Source of the DNA: JASLQO01 sp002327525
GTDB lineage: Bacteria > Pseudomonadota > Gammaproteobacteria > Pseudomonadales > Azotimanducaceae
DNA length: 64,000 bases
Direction of reading: 5' to 3'
NCBI GenBank assembly: GCA_030744435.1
Contig: JASLQO010000002.1
Coordinates: 124,001 to 188,000 of the forward strand
This document shows positions 1 through 8,098 of the stretch, piece after piece. A program made the translations under genes and the position numbers. The notes beneath the pieces are model-generated. The model had not been told where the DNA came from. It saw only the letters and a list, made by a program, of their open reading frames with translations, and did no database searches. The stretch's first letter is position 1. Every line of letters begins with the position of its first letter.

Positions 1-1
1 A

Positions 2-457
2 CTGCTCAGCAAGGCTCAGGTTCTGGCGCATGGCGTAGCACCTGAAGATCACTTCAACCAGGGACTCGCACCGGCGCTGCGTCAGCAGTACCCGGCCATG
101 GCCAAGGATTTCCGGCACTACTGCCAGGTTGTACACCCCAAGGCGGGAGAGCTCTGGGCGTAGGCAGGTGCTGACGCAAAGAGGGTGGTCAATCTGCTGA
201 TGCAAACCGCACCCAAGTCCAAACAATCGCACCCGGGTAAAGCGACGACACACAACGTCAACTGCGCGCGGCGAGCCTTACGCAAGCTCATCGACAAAGA
301 GGGCTTCAAGAGCGTTGCGCTTCCGCGTATCGCCACCGGTGTCGGGGGTCTCGACTGGGACGACGTCCGACCGCTGATCGAAAACCACCTCGGCGATTTG
401 AGCATCAAGGTGTACGTCTACACCACCTACCGCAAAGGGGTGAGTGCGGGGTCTTGA
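2..457 (+). pseudogene. Macro-domain protein, 5' truncated by window, internal amber stop
   Basis: The reading frame is open from base 2 and hits TAG at 161-163, then continues in the same frame to TGA at 455-457. The two halves read as one protein: the first ends HPKAGELWA, the second resumes AGADAKRVVNLLMQ and contains ATGVGGLDWDDVRPLIE. The latter is the typical C-terminal macro-domain (ADP-ribose-binding) motif. Homologues I recall have a tryptophan at the stop position, so TGG to TAG is a one-base change. TAG is an ordinary stop elsewhere here (for example cpdA), so readthrough is unlikely. The start lies outside the window. The gene is either a recent pseudogene or carries a base-call error. 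Macro domains bind or hydrolyse ADP-ribose derivatives; the exact substrate is unknown. Confidence 0.75.
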
Positions 458-471
458 GCGTGGGGTTTGTG

Positions 472-1605
472 TCAGGTGGGCGCCATTTCCATATACAGCG
501 CAGACAGGCGACGCAACTGGGCTTTGAGGTCGCGCTCTATCGAGCGTAAGTGCCGGCGCGCACCGCGTCGCATGTCCTTGCTGGTGGACGCTATCTTTGC
601 CCGAAGGGCCTTCCACTCATCCAGACACTCGAGAAACTGGCGGTATTCGGCATCGAGCAACGCACTCCAGCGCTCGGTCTGGGTCGCGGGTGCGTCAGTG
701 TTGGCCAGGCGCTGTTCGGTGAGTTTGAGCTGGGTTGCGACCCGCGCTTCGTGGATGCGAAAGTGCTCGTTTTTTTTGAGGTTTGATGCCAGTCCCAGCC
801 AAGAAGCCAGACTGATCAGCCACTTGGTTGGGTCGTAGTCGTACCAGCGGATGCCGTTTCGGTAGTCCGTTTGGAAGCGGTGATGAAAATTGTGATAACC
901 CTCGCCGAACGTAAAGAAAGCCAGGAAGCCGTTGTCTCGCGCCGTAGCTTCGGGATCGAACGGCCGCCGTCCCCAGTAGTGTGCTAGCGAATTGATGAAG
1001 AACGTCGCGTGGTGAACTATCACCAGGCGCGCCACTCCCATCAGCAGCAGGTTTGCCAGCCAGTCACCGGTGAGATAGCCCACCAACAGCGCAGGCGCGA
1101 AGTTCATCGTAAGGGTGATGGGTACGTAGTAGCGGTGCTGCCACACCACGATGCGATCTTTTTTGAGATTGGCCACATTGCTGAAGTCTTCCTCGCCCGA
1201 CGGCCAGTCGCGCAGCATCCAGCCGATGTGGGAGAACCACAGCCCTCTACCCGCGCAGTAGGGGTCTTTCTCGTCGTCGTCGACGTAGCGATGGTGGCGC
1301 CGGTGTCCGCTGGCCCACGCGAGCACGCTGTTTTCTACAGCAGCAGCCCCGAACAGCGCGAAGAACAGACGCAGGGTCCAGTGTGCCTGGTAGGTGTTAT
1401 GTGCCCAGAGACGGTGGTAACCGGCGGTGATGGAGATGCCGGTGAAGCCGCAGAACAAGACGCAGGCGAGCCAGGCGCTCCATTCGAAGCCGATGCTCAT
1501 CGCATACCATGGCACGCCGACGACGCTGATGAGGAGCGTCGATATAAACAGGGTGCTTTGCACCACGAGCAGTGGGGGGGTGGATTGTTCGTTCACGTCT
1601 TTCAC
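472..1605 (-). CDS. Acyl-CoA (stearoyl-CoA type, delta-9) fatty acid desaturase
   Basis: Membrane di-iron desaturase that introduces a cis double bond into saturated acyl chains. The three histidine boxes are visible: HRLWAH (about residues 64-69), HRRHH (about 101-105) and HNFHH (about 238-242). Hydrophobic segments lie before the first box and between the second and third. The C-terminal 100 residues are charged and helix-prone. The frame is open up to 1722, but that would overlap the upstream aldo/keto reductase and adds unconserved sequence, so I chose the GTG at 1603-1605; no clear Shine-Dalgarno sequence supports either. It is the last of three minus-strand genes with the reductase and FAD oxidoreductase, though about 80 bases separate it from the reductase. 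Confidence 0.85.
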   Translation of the reverse strand: MKDVNEQSTPPLLVVQSTLFISTLLISVVGVPWYAMSIGFEWSAWLACVLFCGFTGISITAGYHRLWAHNTYQAHWTLRLFFALFGAAAVENSVLAWASGHRRHHRYVDDDEKDPYCAGRGLWFSHIGWMLRDWPSGEEDFSNVANLKKDRIVVWQHRYYVPITLTMNFAPALLVGYLTGDWLANLLLMGVARLVIVHHATFFINSLAHYWGRRPFDPEATARDNGFLAFFTFGEGYHNFHHRFQTDYRNGIRWYDYDPTKWLISLASWLGLASNLKKNEHFRIHEARVATQLKLTEQRLANTDAPATQTERWSALLDAEYRQFLECLDEWKALRAKIASTSKDMRRGARRHLRSIERDLKAQLRRLSALYMEMAPT

Positions 1606-1684
1606 AGGTTGGGATGTTGTTGTGCGTGCGGCCGGGATGCTATCAAGGCTGGGTGGCCGGGCAAACCTCCAAAGTGCGATGATG

Positions 1685-2455
1685 TCAGGCGGCTGGTTGT
1701 GACGATGCGAGCACTTCGGCATTGGCCGTCAGGTGAGCGGGACTGATGGTGCCGACCACGATGCTGCTGACAGCGGGCTCGGCGGCGATGCGGGGTAGAT
1801 CGGTAGCCGTGCCATGGCCACTCACGAGGGCTTTTTTGATGAACACTCCGCAGCCGGCAAGTCCGGCTTCGCGGATCACCCCGAGTTCGGAAGTGTCGGC
1901 CGCGTTCAGCGTCGCCATGATGACATCCGCACCCTTTTTAAGGGCGAGCCGTGCTCCGTCAACGGTTTTGTGAGAAACGCCGACCGCGCGCACGACGCCG
2001 TGCTGTTTCAGTTCCAGTAGTGCATCCAGCGTGCCATGGCGCTCCAGAATGTCGAGGTCGCTGCCGTCGGAGTGGATGAGCACGACGTCGAGGTAGTCGG
2101 TCGCCAATCGCAGCAGAGACCGTTCTACGCTTGCGCGGGCGTGTTCCGGTGAGAAGTCGTAGCGTGAGCCGCCCTCGTCGTACTCTTCACCCACCTTGGT
2201 AGCCACGATCCAACGCTCCCGACGGCCCTTCAGCAGGACACCGAGCCGCTCCTCGCTGGTCCCGTACGCGGGTGCCGTGTCGATGAGGTTGATGCCGACA
2301 TCCATCGCGCTATCGAGCAATCGGTGCAGTTGCGCGTCGCTCGGCAGGGTGAACGCTCGCGGATATTTGACGTCCGTATTGCGACCGATCTTAACGGTGC
2401 CGAGACCCAGCAGAGAAACCTCGATACCTGTTTTGCCGAGTTGCCGAAGTTCCAC
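1685..2455 (-). CDS. Aldo/keto reductase family protein
   Basis: NAD(P)H-dependent TIM-barrel oxidoreductase of the aldo/keto reductase superfamily, 256 residues. Visible landmarks are the N-terminal strand VELRQLGKTGIEVSLLGLG, the DTAPAYGTSEERLG helix (catalytic Asp and Tyr), the conserved Lys in WIVATKVG, and LDVVLIHSDG (catalytic His region). The start is the GTG at 2453-2455. The FAD oxidoreductase stop (TGA, 2457-2459) is one base away, so the two are almost certainly translated together. The protein is shorter than typical 300-residue members, which suggests reduced loops at the C-terminus. Substrate unknown. I recall the same gene pair near waaA in pseudomonads, which would make it a conserved pair of unassigned function. 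Confidence 0.85.
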   Translation of the reverse strand: MELRQLGKTGIEVSLLGLGTVKIGRNTDVKYPRAFTLPSDAQLHRLLDSAMDVGINLIDTAPAYGTSEERLGVLLKGRRERWIVATKVGEEYDEGGSRYDFSPEHARASVERSLLRLATDYLDVVLIHSDGSDLDILERHGTLDALLELKQHGVVRAVGVSHKTVDGARLALKKGADVIMATLNAADTSELGVIREAGLAGCGVFIKKALVSGHGTATDLPRIAAEPAVSSIVVGTISPAHLTANAEVLASSQPAA

Positions 2456-2456
2456 G

Positions 2457-3650
2457 TCAGACCCAGGGTGGTGTGGCCGGTGGTGGTCGCGGCAGATCGA
2501 TATCGACGCTGTCGGAGTACGCGGGCGGCGGCAGCTGTGCCAGTACACGATCTCCGAGATCCGGCGCCAGGGACAGTTTCGTCGGCCAGCACACCAGTAC
2601 TTGACCGACGCGTTTCGCGTAAGCGTTGTCGGGTTTCAGAAGGCGGTGTTGAGCTGGTTCCGCGCGATCCACACGAAGTGTGGAAAACTCGGCCTTGTCT
2701 AGATCGACCCAGGGTATGCACACCTTCAATTCGTCCCTGGCGTGAGCGATCTGATCGGCTTGCGTGCGATCTACTCCGCTCGTGGCGAGACGCCCCCCCA
2801 GATACCACAACCAGCGATTGCGCTGCGTGCGTCCTGTAGGGTGGCTCGTGATCGTCAGGCGCGGCTCCGGGGTCTTGATGCCGGTGAGGCAGTGCGCGTA
2901 GATGGGGTGAGGGTAGTCGTGGCGGACGACCACCTGGTGCAGGGGCCGACGCTGCATGGGAACCTGGTCGATGCCGAGGGCCGTGCACAGTCGTTCGCTG
3001 CCCGTGCCGGCGGCCACGATCAGGCTGGTACACACAAGGCTACGGCCGTCGAGATCCAGGCGCACGCCCTCGTCGCTGCATTCGGCATGTTCCACGCTGT
3101 GCTGGAAGATGCGCTCGCGTACCGGTTGGGCCAGACGTGCAACCAGCGCGGCGGTGTCCAGCACGAAGTCATTGAGCCGGTATAGGCGGCCTGAAAAGCC
3201 ATCCGCGAATGCCTGCGGATAGTCCCTTTCCTGAACCCTCTCGATGCGCCCCCGCAGGCCGCGGCTGGCAAAAAAGGAAGTCAGCGACCCCAGCGCGTTG
3301 TCTGCGGCGTACAGATAGTAGTAGTGCGAGAGCGGCGGCAGTCCGCTGAGGTCGACCTCACCTTCGCCGCGAAGGCAGGCACGCCAGCGTTCCGGCATGG
3401 CGGCGATGGCCTCGGACGCCCCGGTGAGCGCTCCGCCGAGTGCATATTTCAGCCCCCCATGGATCATGCCCTGGGAGGCAAGCGTCTGTTCGCCTCCCAG
3501 GCGGCCGGCCTCGAACAGCAATGCGCTGTATCCGAGCGCCGAGAGCCGGTTCAGTAACCACAGTCCGGCAATACCACCGCCAGCGATGACGATGTCGACT
3601 CGATGTTCGCGGCCATGTGAGGCGGTGATTGTGTTACCCGTGTCGGTCAT
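2457..3650 (-). CDS. FAD-dependent oxidoreductase (DAO family)
   Basis: Predicted 397-residue flavoprotein of the D-amino-acid-oxidase/glycerol-3-phosphate-dehydrogenase fold. The N-terminal Rossmann motif VDIVIAGGGIAGLWLLNRL (glycines near residues 24-29) is followed by an acidic strand end (LLFEAG) and ASQGMIHGGLKY, the segment that usually contacts the isoalloxazine ring. LIVAAGTGSERL near the middle is the second FAD-binding strand. The ATG at 3648-3650 starts right before the Rossmann fold; the upstream extension of the frame lacks family character. It is divergent from waaA and abuts the aldo/keto reductase, so the two redox enzymes probably act in one pathway. The substrate cannot be read from sequence. 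Confidence 0.8.
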   Translation of the reverse strand: MTDTGNTITASHGREHRVDIVIAGGGIAGLWLLNRLSALGYSALLFEAGRLGGEQTLASQGMIHGGLKYALGGALTGASEAIAAMPERWRACLRGEGEVDLSGLPPLSHYYYLYAADNALGSLTSFFASRGLRGRIERVQERDYPQAFADGFSGRLYRLNDFVLDTAALVARLAQPVRERIFQHSVEHAECSDEGVRLDLDGRSLVCTSLIVAAGTGSERLCTALGIDQVPMQRRPLHQVVVRHDYPHPIYAHCLTGIKTPEPRLTITSHPTGRTQRNRWLWYLGGRLATSGVDRTQADQIAHARDELKVCIPWVDLDKAEFSTLRVDRAEPAQHRLLKPDNAYAKRVGQVLVCWPTKLSLAPDLGDRVLAQLPPPAYSDSVDIDLPRPPPATPPWV

Positions 3651-3689
3651 GGCGCGACAGTAGCTTGAATCGGTAACTACCTCCAGAGG

Positions 3690-3743
3690 CCGGCTGGCCA
3701 AAAGCCAGGAGTCCGGCTGGCTAAAAGCCAGGAGGCCGGCTGG
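3690..3743. repeat. 23-bp tandem repeat with a hairpin in each unit
   Basis: CCGGCTGG recurs at 3690, 3713 and 3736, exactly 23 bases apart. The first two units carry CTGGC-caaaa-GCCAG and CTGGC-taaaa-GCCAG, each a 5-bp stem with a 5-base loop; the third copy is cut short. It lies between the divergent starts of the FAD oxidoreductase (3650) and waaA (3776), where promoters for both should be. Confidence 0.85.
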
Positions 3744-3775
3744 ATAAACACCCGCGCCTTTCGTACATTGGTGCG

Positions 3776-5062
3776 GTGTCAGCCCTTCTCTATCAGATCC
3801 TGTTGTATCTTGCGTATCCGCTGGTGCGTCTTCGGCTGAGGCTACGTGCGCGGCACGAACCAGAATACGGTCGGCGTATCTCGGAACGTTTCGGTACGGT
3901 GCCGCCGGACGTGCCAGCCGGGGCAATCTGGTTCCATACGGTTTCCGCCGGCGAGACCATCGCGGCTGCGCCGCTCATTGCGGAACTCGCATCCATGTTC
4001 GATGCATCTCATCGAACACCCTTTCTGGTGACCACGATGACGCCGACCGGTTCGCACCAGGTGACCGTCCGCCTCGCCGGCGTGGTGACCCATTGTTACG
4101 CGCCGTACGACTTTCGTGCCGGGGTTCGGCGCTTCTACGACCGGGTGCAGCCCAGGTTGCTGGTGCTGATGGAGACCGAACTCTGGCCAAACCTCATCGG
4201 TGAGGCAAAACGCCGGGGTGTACCCGTGTTGCTGGTAAACGGCCGCCTATCGGAGCGGTCCGCGCGTGGCTATGCACGCGTGGGCGGGCTTACACGACAA
4301 ATGCTCAGCGGACTGCGGGCGATCGCCTGTCAGTATCCCGATCACGTGGAGCGCTTTATCGCACTCGGTGCCGATCCGGGGAAGCTCTCTGCACTCGGCA
4401 GCGTCAAGTTCGACGTCTCCCCGGGGGACGCGCATCATCGGGAAGTCGATCGGTTGACGATGCTGTTCGGTACTCAGGGCAGAGCGGTATGGATAGCGGG
4501 TAGCACCCATCCTGGCGAGGACGAAGTCGTACTGGCAGCACACCGCAGAGTCTTGGCGGCGGTTCCGGCCCTGCTGCTATTGGTACCGAGGCATCCGGTG
4601 CGCGCCGCGGACGTGCTCCAGCTTGCGCGCGAAGCTGGCTTCGAGGCATTGCGTGAGAGCGAAATGAGTAGTGCGGCGCGTGCGGATGTCATTGTGTGTG
4701 ACACCATGGGCGAGTTACAGGCTCTGTATGGCCTGTCCGACATTGCCTTTCTCGGCGGCAGTCTGGTGGGAGTGGGGGGGCACAATCCCATCGAGGCCGC
4801 TGTGTGCGAGCAACCCCTGGTGATTGGGCCGCATGTGTTCAATTTCCCGGATGTAGTGGCGATCTTCAAGGAGGCCGGTGTACTCACGATGGTTGCTGAT
4901 GAGGAAGAACTTGCTGGCGTCATCGCGGCGGCATTACTCGATACGGAAGCGACACACACCGCGGGGAAGGCCGCGGCGGCGTTGGTGCGTGAAAACCGCG
5001 GCGCGACCGGACGATTACTTGAGCTACTGCGAGCCGAGATCGAGGCTGCGCTGGCTCAATGA
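3776..5062 (+). CDS. waaA: 3-deoxy-D-manno-octulosonic acid (Kdo) transferase
   Basis: Inner-membrane-associated glycosyltransferase that adds Kdo from CMP-Kdo to the lipid A precursor, the first step of LPS core assembly. It is 428 residues, normal for the family. The N-terminal hydrophobic anchor (LLYQILLYLAYPLV) precedes a basic stretch. FHTVSAGET places Glu60 where the catalytic base of WaaA lies. METELWPNLI and GGHNPIEAAVCEQP (the CMP-binding C-terminal domain) are also typical. GTG at 3776 is the only sensible start. The 3' end overlaps the convergent tolC by 39 bases, so the two genes share terminal coding sequence on opposite strands. Confidence 0.95.
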   Translation: MSALLYQILLYLAYPLVRLRLRLRARHEPEYGRRISERFGTVPPDVPAGAIWFHTVSAGETIAAAPLIAELASMFDASHRTPFLVTTMTPTGSHQVTVRLAGVVTHCYAPYDFRAGVRRFYDRVQPRLLVLMETELWPNLIGEAKRRGVPVLLVNGRLSERSARGYARVGGLTRQMLSGLRAIACQYPDHVERFIALGADPGKLSALGSVKFDVSPGDAHHREVDRLTMLFGTQGRAVWIAGSTHPGEDEVVLAAHRRVLAAVPALLLLVPRHPVRAADVLQLAREAGFEALRESEMSSAARADVIVCDTMGELQALYGLSDIAFLGGSLVGVGGHNPIEAAVCEQPLVIGPHVFNFPDVVAIFKEAGVLTMVADEEELAGVIAAALLDTEATHTAGKAAAALVRENRGATGRLLELLRAEIEAALAQ

Positions 5063-6442
5063 TGTGACCCGGTGCACGGAATCCGTGGGATCCATGAACT
5101 GATTGAGTTCCTGTAGGTCCTCTGGAATCAGCGTCCCCGTGGTCTGCTTGAGGAACATCAGATCGAGCACGTAGTTGTAGCGTGAATCAGCGTAGTCGAA
5201 TTGGGACGAGTACAGGCGCTGTTGTGCTTGCAGCACGTCCACGATGTTACGCGTTCCCACCTCGTAGCCTGTTTGCGTCGCTTCGAGAGCGGAGGTGATG
5301 GAGGCGATGGCCTTCAGCCGTGCACTCACGCGTACCACGTCGGTCGCCACCGAACGGAACAGGTTGCGCGTATCGCGGGTCACCGTCAGTCGCTGGTTTT
5401 GCAGTTCCTGACGCGCTTGCTCGGCGAGTGCGACGGCTTCCTTGGTGAGCGAATGCGTGAACCCACCCTGGTAGATGGGCAGAGAGATGCCGACTTGATA
5501 GGTCGTCTGATCGGTCTTGCCACTGAGAAATGACCGGCCACCAGTGGCAAGGTGGTTGTGGTTGATGCCGGCCGTAATCGTGGGTAGGTGACCAGATCGG
5601 CGCGCGGCAACCGTGCGTTCAGCGGCTCGGAGCTGGGCCTTGGCGGCGATGATCGCGAGATTGGTGGCGAGTGCGGTAGTGACCCACTCTTCCTCGTTGG
5701 AGGGTTCCGGATCGACGATGGGCAGGGTGATCGACAGGCGGTCGACACTCTCATAGGGCTCGCCCGTGAGCGTGGCCAGCGTCTCGAAAAAGATGTCGTG
5801 GTCACCGGCTGCCTGGACACGTCGCACGACGGCGTTGTCGTAGGCCGCCTGGGCTTCGAGCACGTCGGTGATGGCCACGAGCCCGACGTCGAAGCGCTGC
5901 TGCACCTGTTCCAGCTGGCGTTTCACGGCCGCCTCCTCGGCGATGGTGGCTTCCAGCAGATCCTGTGCGCGCAGGACGTTCAGATAGGCCTGGATAACGC
6001 GTACGATGAGGTTCTGATCGACCGCCTCCAGGCTCGCTTCGGCCGCGTCCACGGATGACCTGGCGCTGCGGTACGTGAACCAGTTTGTCAGATTCACCAC
6101 CGGCTGCTGGACACTGGCTTGCCAGCCGTGCTCGTTGAATTCCTCGCCCGGAACCTTGAGCGTGCCGACACCCGAGACAGTATTGGGGATGTGATCGGGA
6201 AACTCCCGGTCGTTCCAGGAGCTGGTCCCGCCGGTGGTGATGCTGGGCAAGAGCCCTGCGCGAGCCTGTGGAATCAGCTGCTGACGTGCCTGGAACTGCG
6301 CCTTGGCGCCGCCGAGCACGGGATCGTTTTGAACGGCGTGTGCATAGGCGTCTGCCAGATTGGCGGCCATGGTGCCGGGTGAGACGAACGCGACGACGAC
6401 GAGCGCCACGCTGTAGAGCAGGGGTAACTTCACTTTCTTCAC
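5024..6442 (-). CDS. tolC: TolC family outer membrane efflux/secretion channel
   Basis: Outer-membrane trimeric channel that connects to inner-membrane pumps and type I secretion systems. The signal peptide (KKVKLPLLYSVALVVVAF...GTMAA, about 26 residues) is followed by LADAYAHAVQNDPVL, the classic start of the mature protein, and by two OEP repeats: heptad-rich helices such as LLEATIAEEAAVKRQLEQV and its counterpart around SLTKEAVALAEQARQELQN. VLDLMFLKQTTGTL near the end is also typical. Length 472. The start is GTG (6440-6442) with AAAGGA five bases upstream. It sits beside yqiB and cpdA as in other Gammaproteobacteria, but the usual nudF between tolC and yqiB is absent. Confidence 0.93.
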   Translation of the reverse strand: MKKVKLPLLYSVALVVVAFVSPGTMAANLADAYAHAVQNDPVLGGAKAQFQARQQLIPQARAGLLPSITTGGTSSWNDREFPDHIPNTVSGVGTLKVPGEEFNEHGWQASVQQPVVNLTNWFTYRSARSSVDAAEASLEAVDQNLIVRVIQAYLNVLRAQDLLEATIAEEAAVKRQLEQVQQRFDVGLVAITDVLEAQAAYDNAVVRRVQAAGDHDIFFETLATLTGEPYESVDRLSITLPIVDPEPSNEEEWVTTALATNLAIIAAKAQLRAAERTVAARRSGHLPTITAGINHNHLATGGRSFLSGKTDQTTYQVGISLPIYQGGFTHSLTKEAVALAEQARQELQNQRLTVTRDTRNLFRSVATDVVRVSARLKAIASITSALEATQTGYEVGTRNIVDVLQAQQRLYSSQFDYADSRYNYVLDLMFLKQTTGTLIPEDLQELNQFMDPTDSVHRVTSLSQRSLDLGSQ

Positions 6443-6811
6443 CTGTGTCCTTTATCTATCCTTTCGAGCGCATCATTTTCCGGGCGTTGTGCGGCGGTTC
6501 CGGTATGTTTTAGCCGCTCTGCCGTCGGCAAACTCCATACGAACCTCAAAGTTTAGCATCTGGGCACTCTACAGTGTCGCAGGAAGCGATGAATTGGTTT
6601 GTGCCAGGGGTCGAATTGTTGAGCAATAGGCAGTGACGCTTTGATCCGGCCCCGGTATATTTGGTGGCCTGCTTCCCGGAATGTGGCAGCCCCGAGCGGC
6701 GCCTCGAACCGGCCGACAGTCCTTAATTATCGGATTTGGAGGCACGCGCAAGCGGAAGCAAGCAGTAATTGAGAGATCTGAAGAACAGTTGGCGAGAGAC
6801 ATTCAAGCCCG
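6443..6811. other. Intergenic region between divergent tolC and yqiB
   Basis: No supported gene. The stretch must hold the promoters of tolC (minus) and of the yqiB–cpdA–parE run (plus). It is where nudF would be in enterobacteria, but neither strand has a Nudix-like frame. I see no clear -35/-10 pair, repeat or strong hairpin. Confidence 0.5.
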
Positions 6812-7264
6812 GTGACCGAGAAACGCTACAGCATCAACCTACCAGCGCACATGGCGGAGTGCGACGCGAACTATCTGCGTCTGATGAAGCTGTTCCCGGG
6901 CATGCGGGAGCATGCGGAGCACGTCTTTGGCGTGGTGGTGGCAGGCGAGTCTCTGGAAGTCGTCATCACCGTGCTCGAACGCGGCCCCTATACCACGCTG
7001 GTACGGATGAAGCAGCTTCCCGAAAGCACGTGGGGCACCAACCCGAGCATGACGGTGCGGCTGTATCACGATGCGCGCAGCGCAGAGGTGGTGGAATATC
7101 AACGCGCACGCCATTTCAAAGCGGTATACGGTTACCCCAACGAGCGCATGCACCAGCGAGACGAGAAAGTGCAGGTCAACCGACTGCTTGGCGAGTTTCT
7201 GGCATTGTGTCTCAGTGACGGCGTGGCCGTGCGTGAGAGAGCCCCGGCACCCGTAAGTATCTGA
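6812..7264 (+). CDS. yqiB: DUF1249 family protein (YqiB-like)
   Basis: Cytoplasmic protein of unknown function found across Gammaproteobacteria upstream of cpdA. The 150-residue product has the family landmarks CDANYLRLMKLFPGM, the beta-rich centre (LEVVITVLERGPYTTLVRMKQ), MTVRLYHDARSAEV and YPNERMHQRDEKVQVNRLLGEFL. GTG at 6812 matches the family N-terminus; no strong ribosome site is visible. It is eight bases from the TTG start of cpdA and very likely in one operon with cpdA–parE–parC. Confidence 0.85.
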   Translation: MTEKRYSINLPAHMAECDANYLRLMKLFPGMREHAEHVFGVVVAGESLEVVITVLERGPYTTLVRMKQLPESTWGTNPSMTVRLYHDARSAEVVEYQRARHFKAVYGYPNERMHQRDEKVQVNRLLGEFLALCLSDGVAVRERAPAPVSI

Positions 7265-7272
7265 CCCCCCAA

Positions 7273-8094
7273 TTGACAGAACAACCCGCATCCCCGACCT
7301 GTCGTGTGTTGCAGATATCGGACCTGCACCTGTTGTACGAGCGCGGAGCGACCCTCATCGGCGTAGACACGGAAAAGAGCCTGCGTGCGGTGCTTGGGGC
7401 GGCGCTCTCGCGAGACTTTCCGGATGTCCTGCTGGTGACCGGAGACATCGCCCACCAGCCGGTGAAAGAAACCTACGATAAGGCGCTCAGTGTTCTGCGG
7501 GAGTACTACGATGGGCCGCTTCTGTGTGTGCCGGGTAATCATGATGTGCTGGCCGCGATGCTGGAAGCCGGCTTGACCACCGACGCAGTCCAGGTCGAGG
7601 GCTGGTCGGTGTGTGCTTTCGACACGCACGAAGACGACTCGCTGGCAGCACTCTGGACACCTGAGGCCGAAGCGGCACTCGATACGTGGCTCGCCTCTGC
7701 GTCCGGCAATCTGTTACTGGCCACGCACCATCCCCTGGTGGAGGTTGGTTGTCCCTGGCTCGACCCGGATCGGCTGGACAATGCTGAGGCGTTGCTCGAT
7801 TCGTTCTGTGCCTACAACACAGATAATGCGAAGCACGGCGTCGGTGGGCAAATCCGCGCGGTGGTGTTCGGACATGCTCATCAGGAGGTCGAGGCGACGC
7901 TCGATGCGCTACAATTGTACGGAGCGCCTTCCACTTGTTTTCAGTTTCGCCCGGAAGCGCAGAAGTTCAGTATCGACTCGCGTTCGCCGGGTTGTCGATG
8001 GCTCGAACTTAACGAGGACGGTACCGTCGATACTCACGTACAACGCGTGGACTTCCCTCTACACATAGACCTGAAAGATCGCGAGAACAAGTAG
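7273..8094 (+). CDS. cpdA: 3',5'-cyclic AMP phosphodiesterase
   Basis: Calcineurin-like metallophosphoesterase that hydrolyses cAMP to AMP, lowering CRP/Vfr-type signalling. The metal-binding motifs are all present: ISDLHLL (Asp and His), LVTGDIAH, VPGNHDV, ATHHPL and VVFGHAHQE. Length 273 is normal. The start is probably TTG 7273, because the motif DLHLL begins only 16 codons later and no ATG or GTG lies upstream in frame; no obvious Shine-Dalgarno sequence is seen. TAG stop; parE begins four bases later, pointing to one transcript. Confidence 0.92.
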   Translation: MTEQPASPTCRVLQISDLHLLYERGATLIGVDTEKSLRAVLGAALSRDFPDVLLVTGDIAHQPVKETYDKALSVLREYYDGPLLCVPGNHDVLAAMLEAGLTTDAVQVEGWSVCAFDTHEDDSLAALWTPEAEAALDTWLASASGNLLLATHHPLVEVGCPWLDPDRLDNAEALLDSFCAYNTDNAKHGVGGQIRAVVFGHAHQEVEATLDALQLYGAPSTCFQFRPEAQKFSIDSRSPGCRWLELNEDGTVDTHVQRVDFPLHIDLKDRENK

Positions 8095-8098
8095 TTTC

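Noticed and set aside
161..163. Amber codon as a recoded sense codon (pyrrolysine or suppression)
   Set aside because: TAG terminates several intact genes here, no structure follows the codon, and the macro domain has no known recoded residue.
1009..1746. 245-codon plus-strand frame over the desaturase
   Set aside because: It is the antisense shadow of a gene with three clear histidine boxes; the composition is typical of GC-rich antisense frames.
3690..3743. Tandem repeat as a CRISPR array
   Set aside because: Units are contiguous with no spacers and only about two and a half copies; no cas genes nearby.
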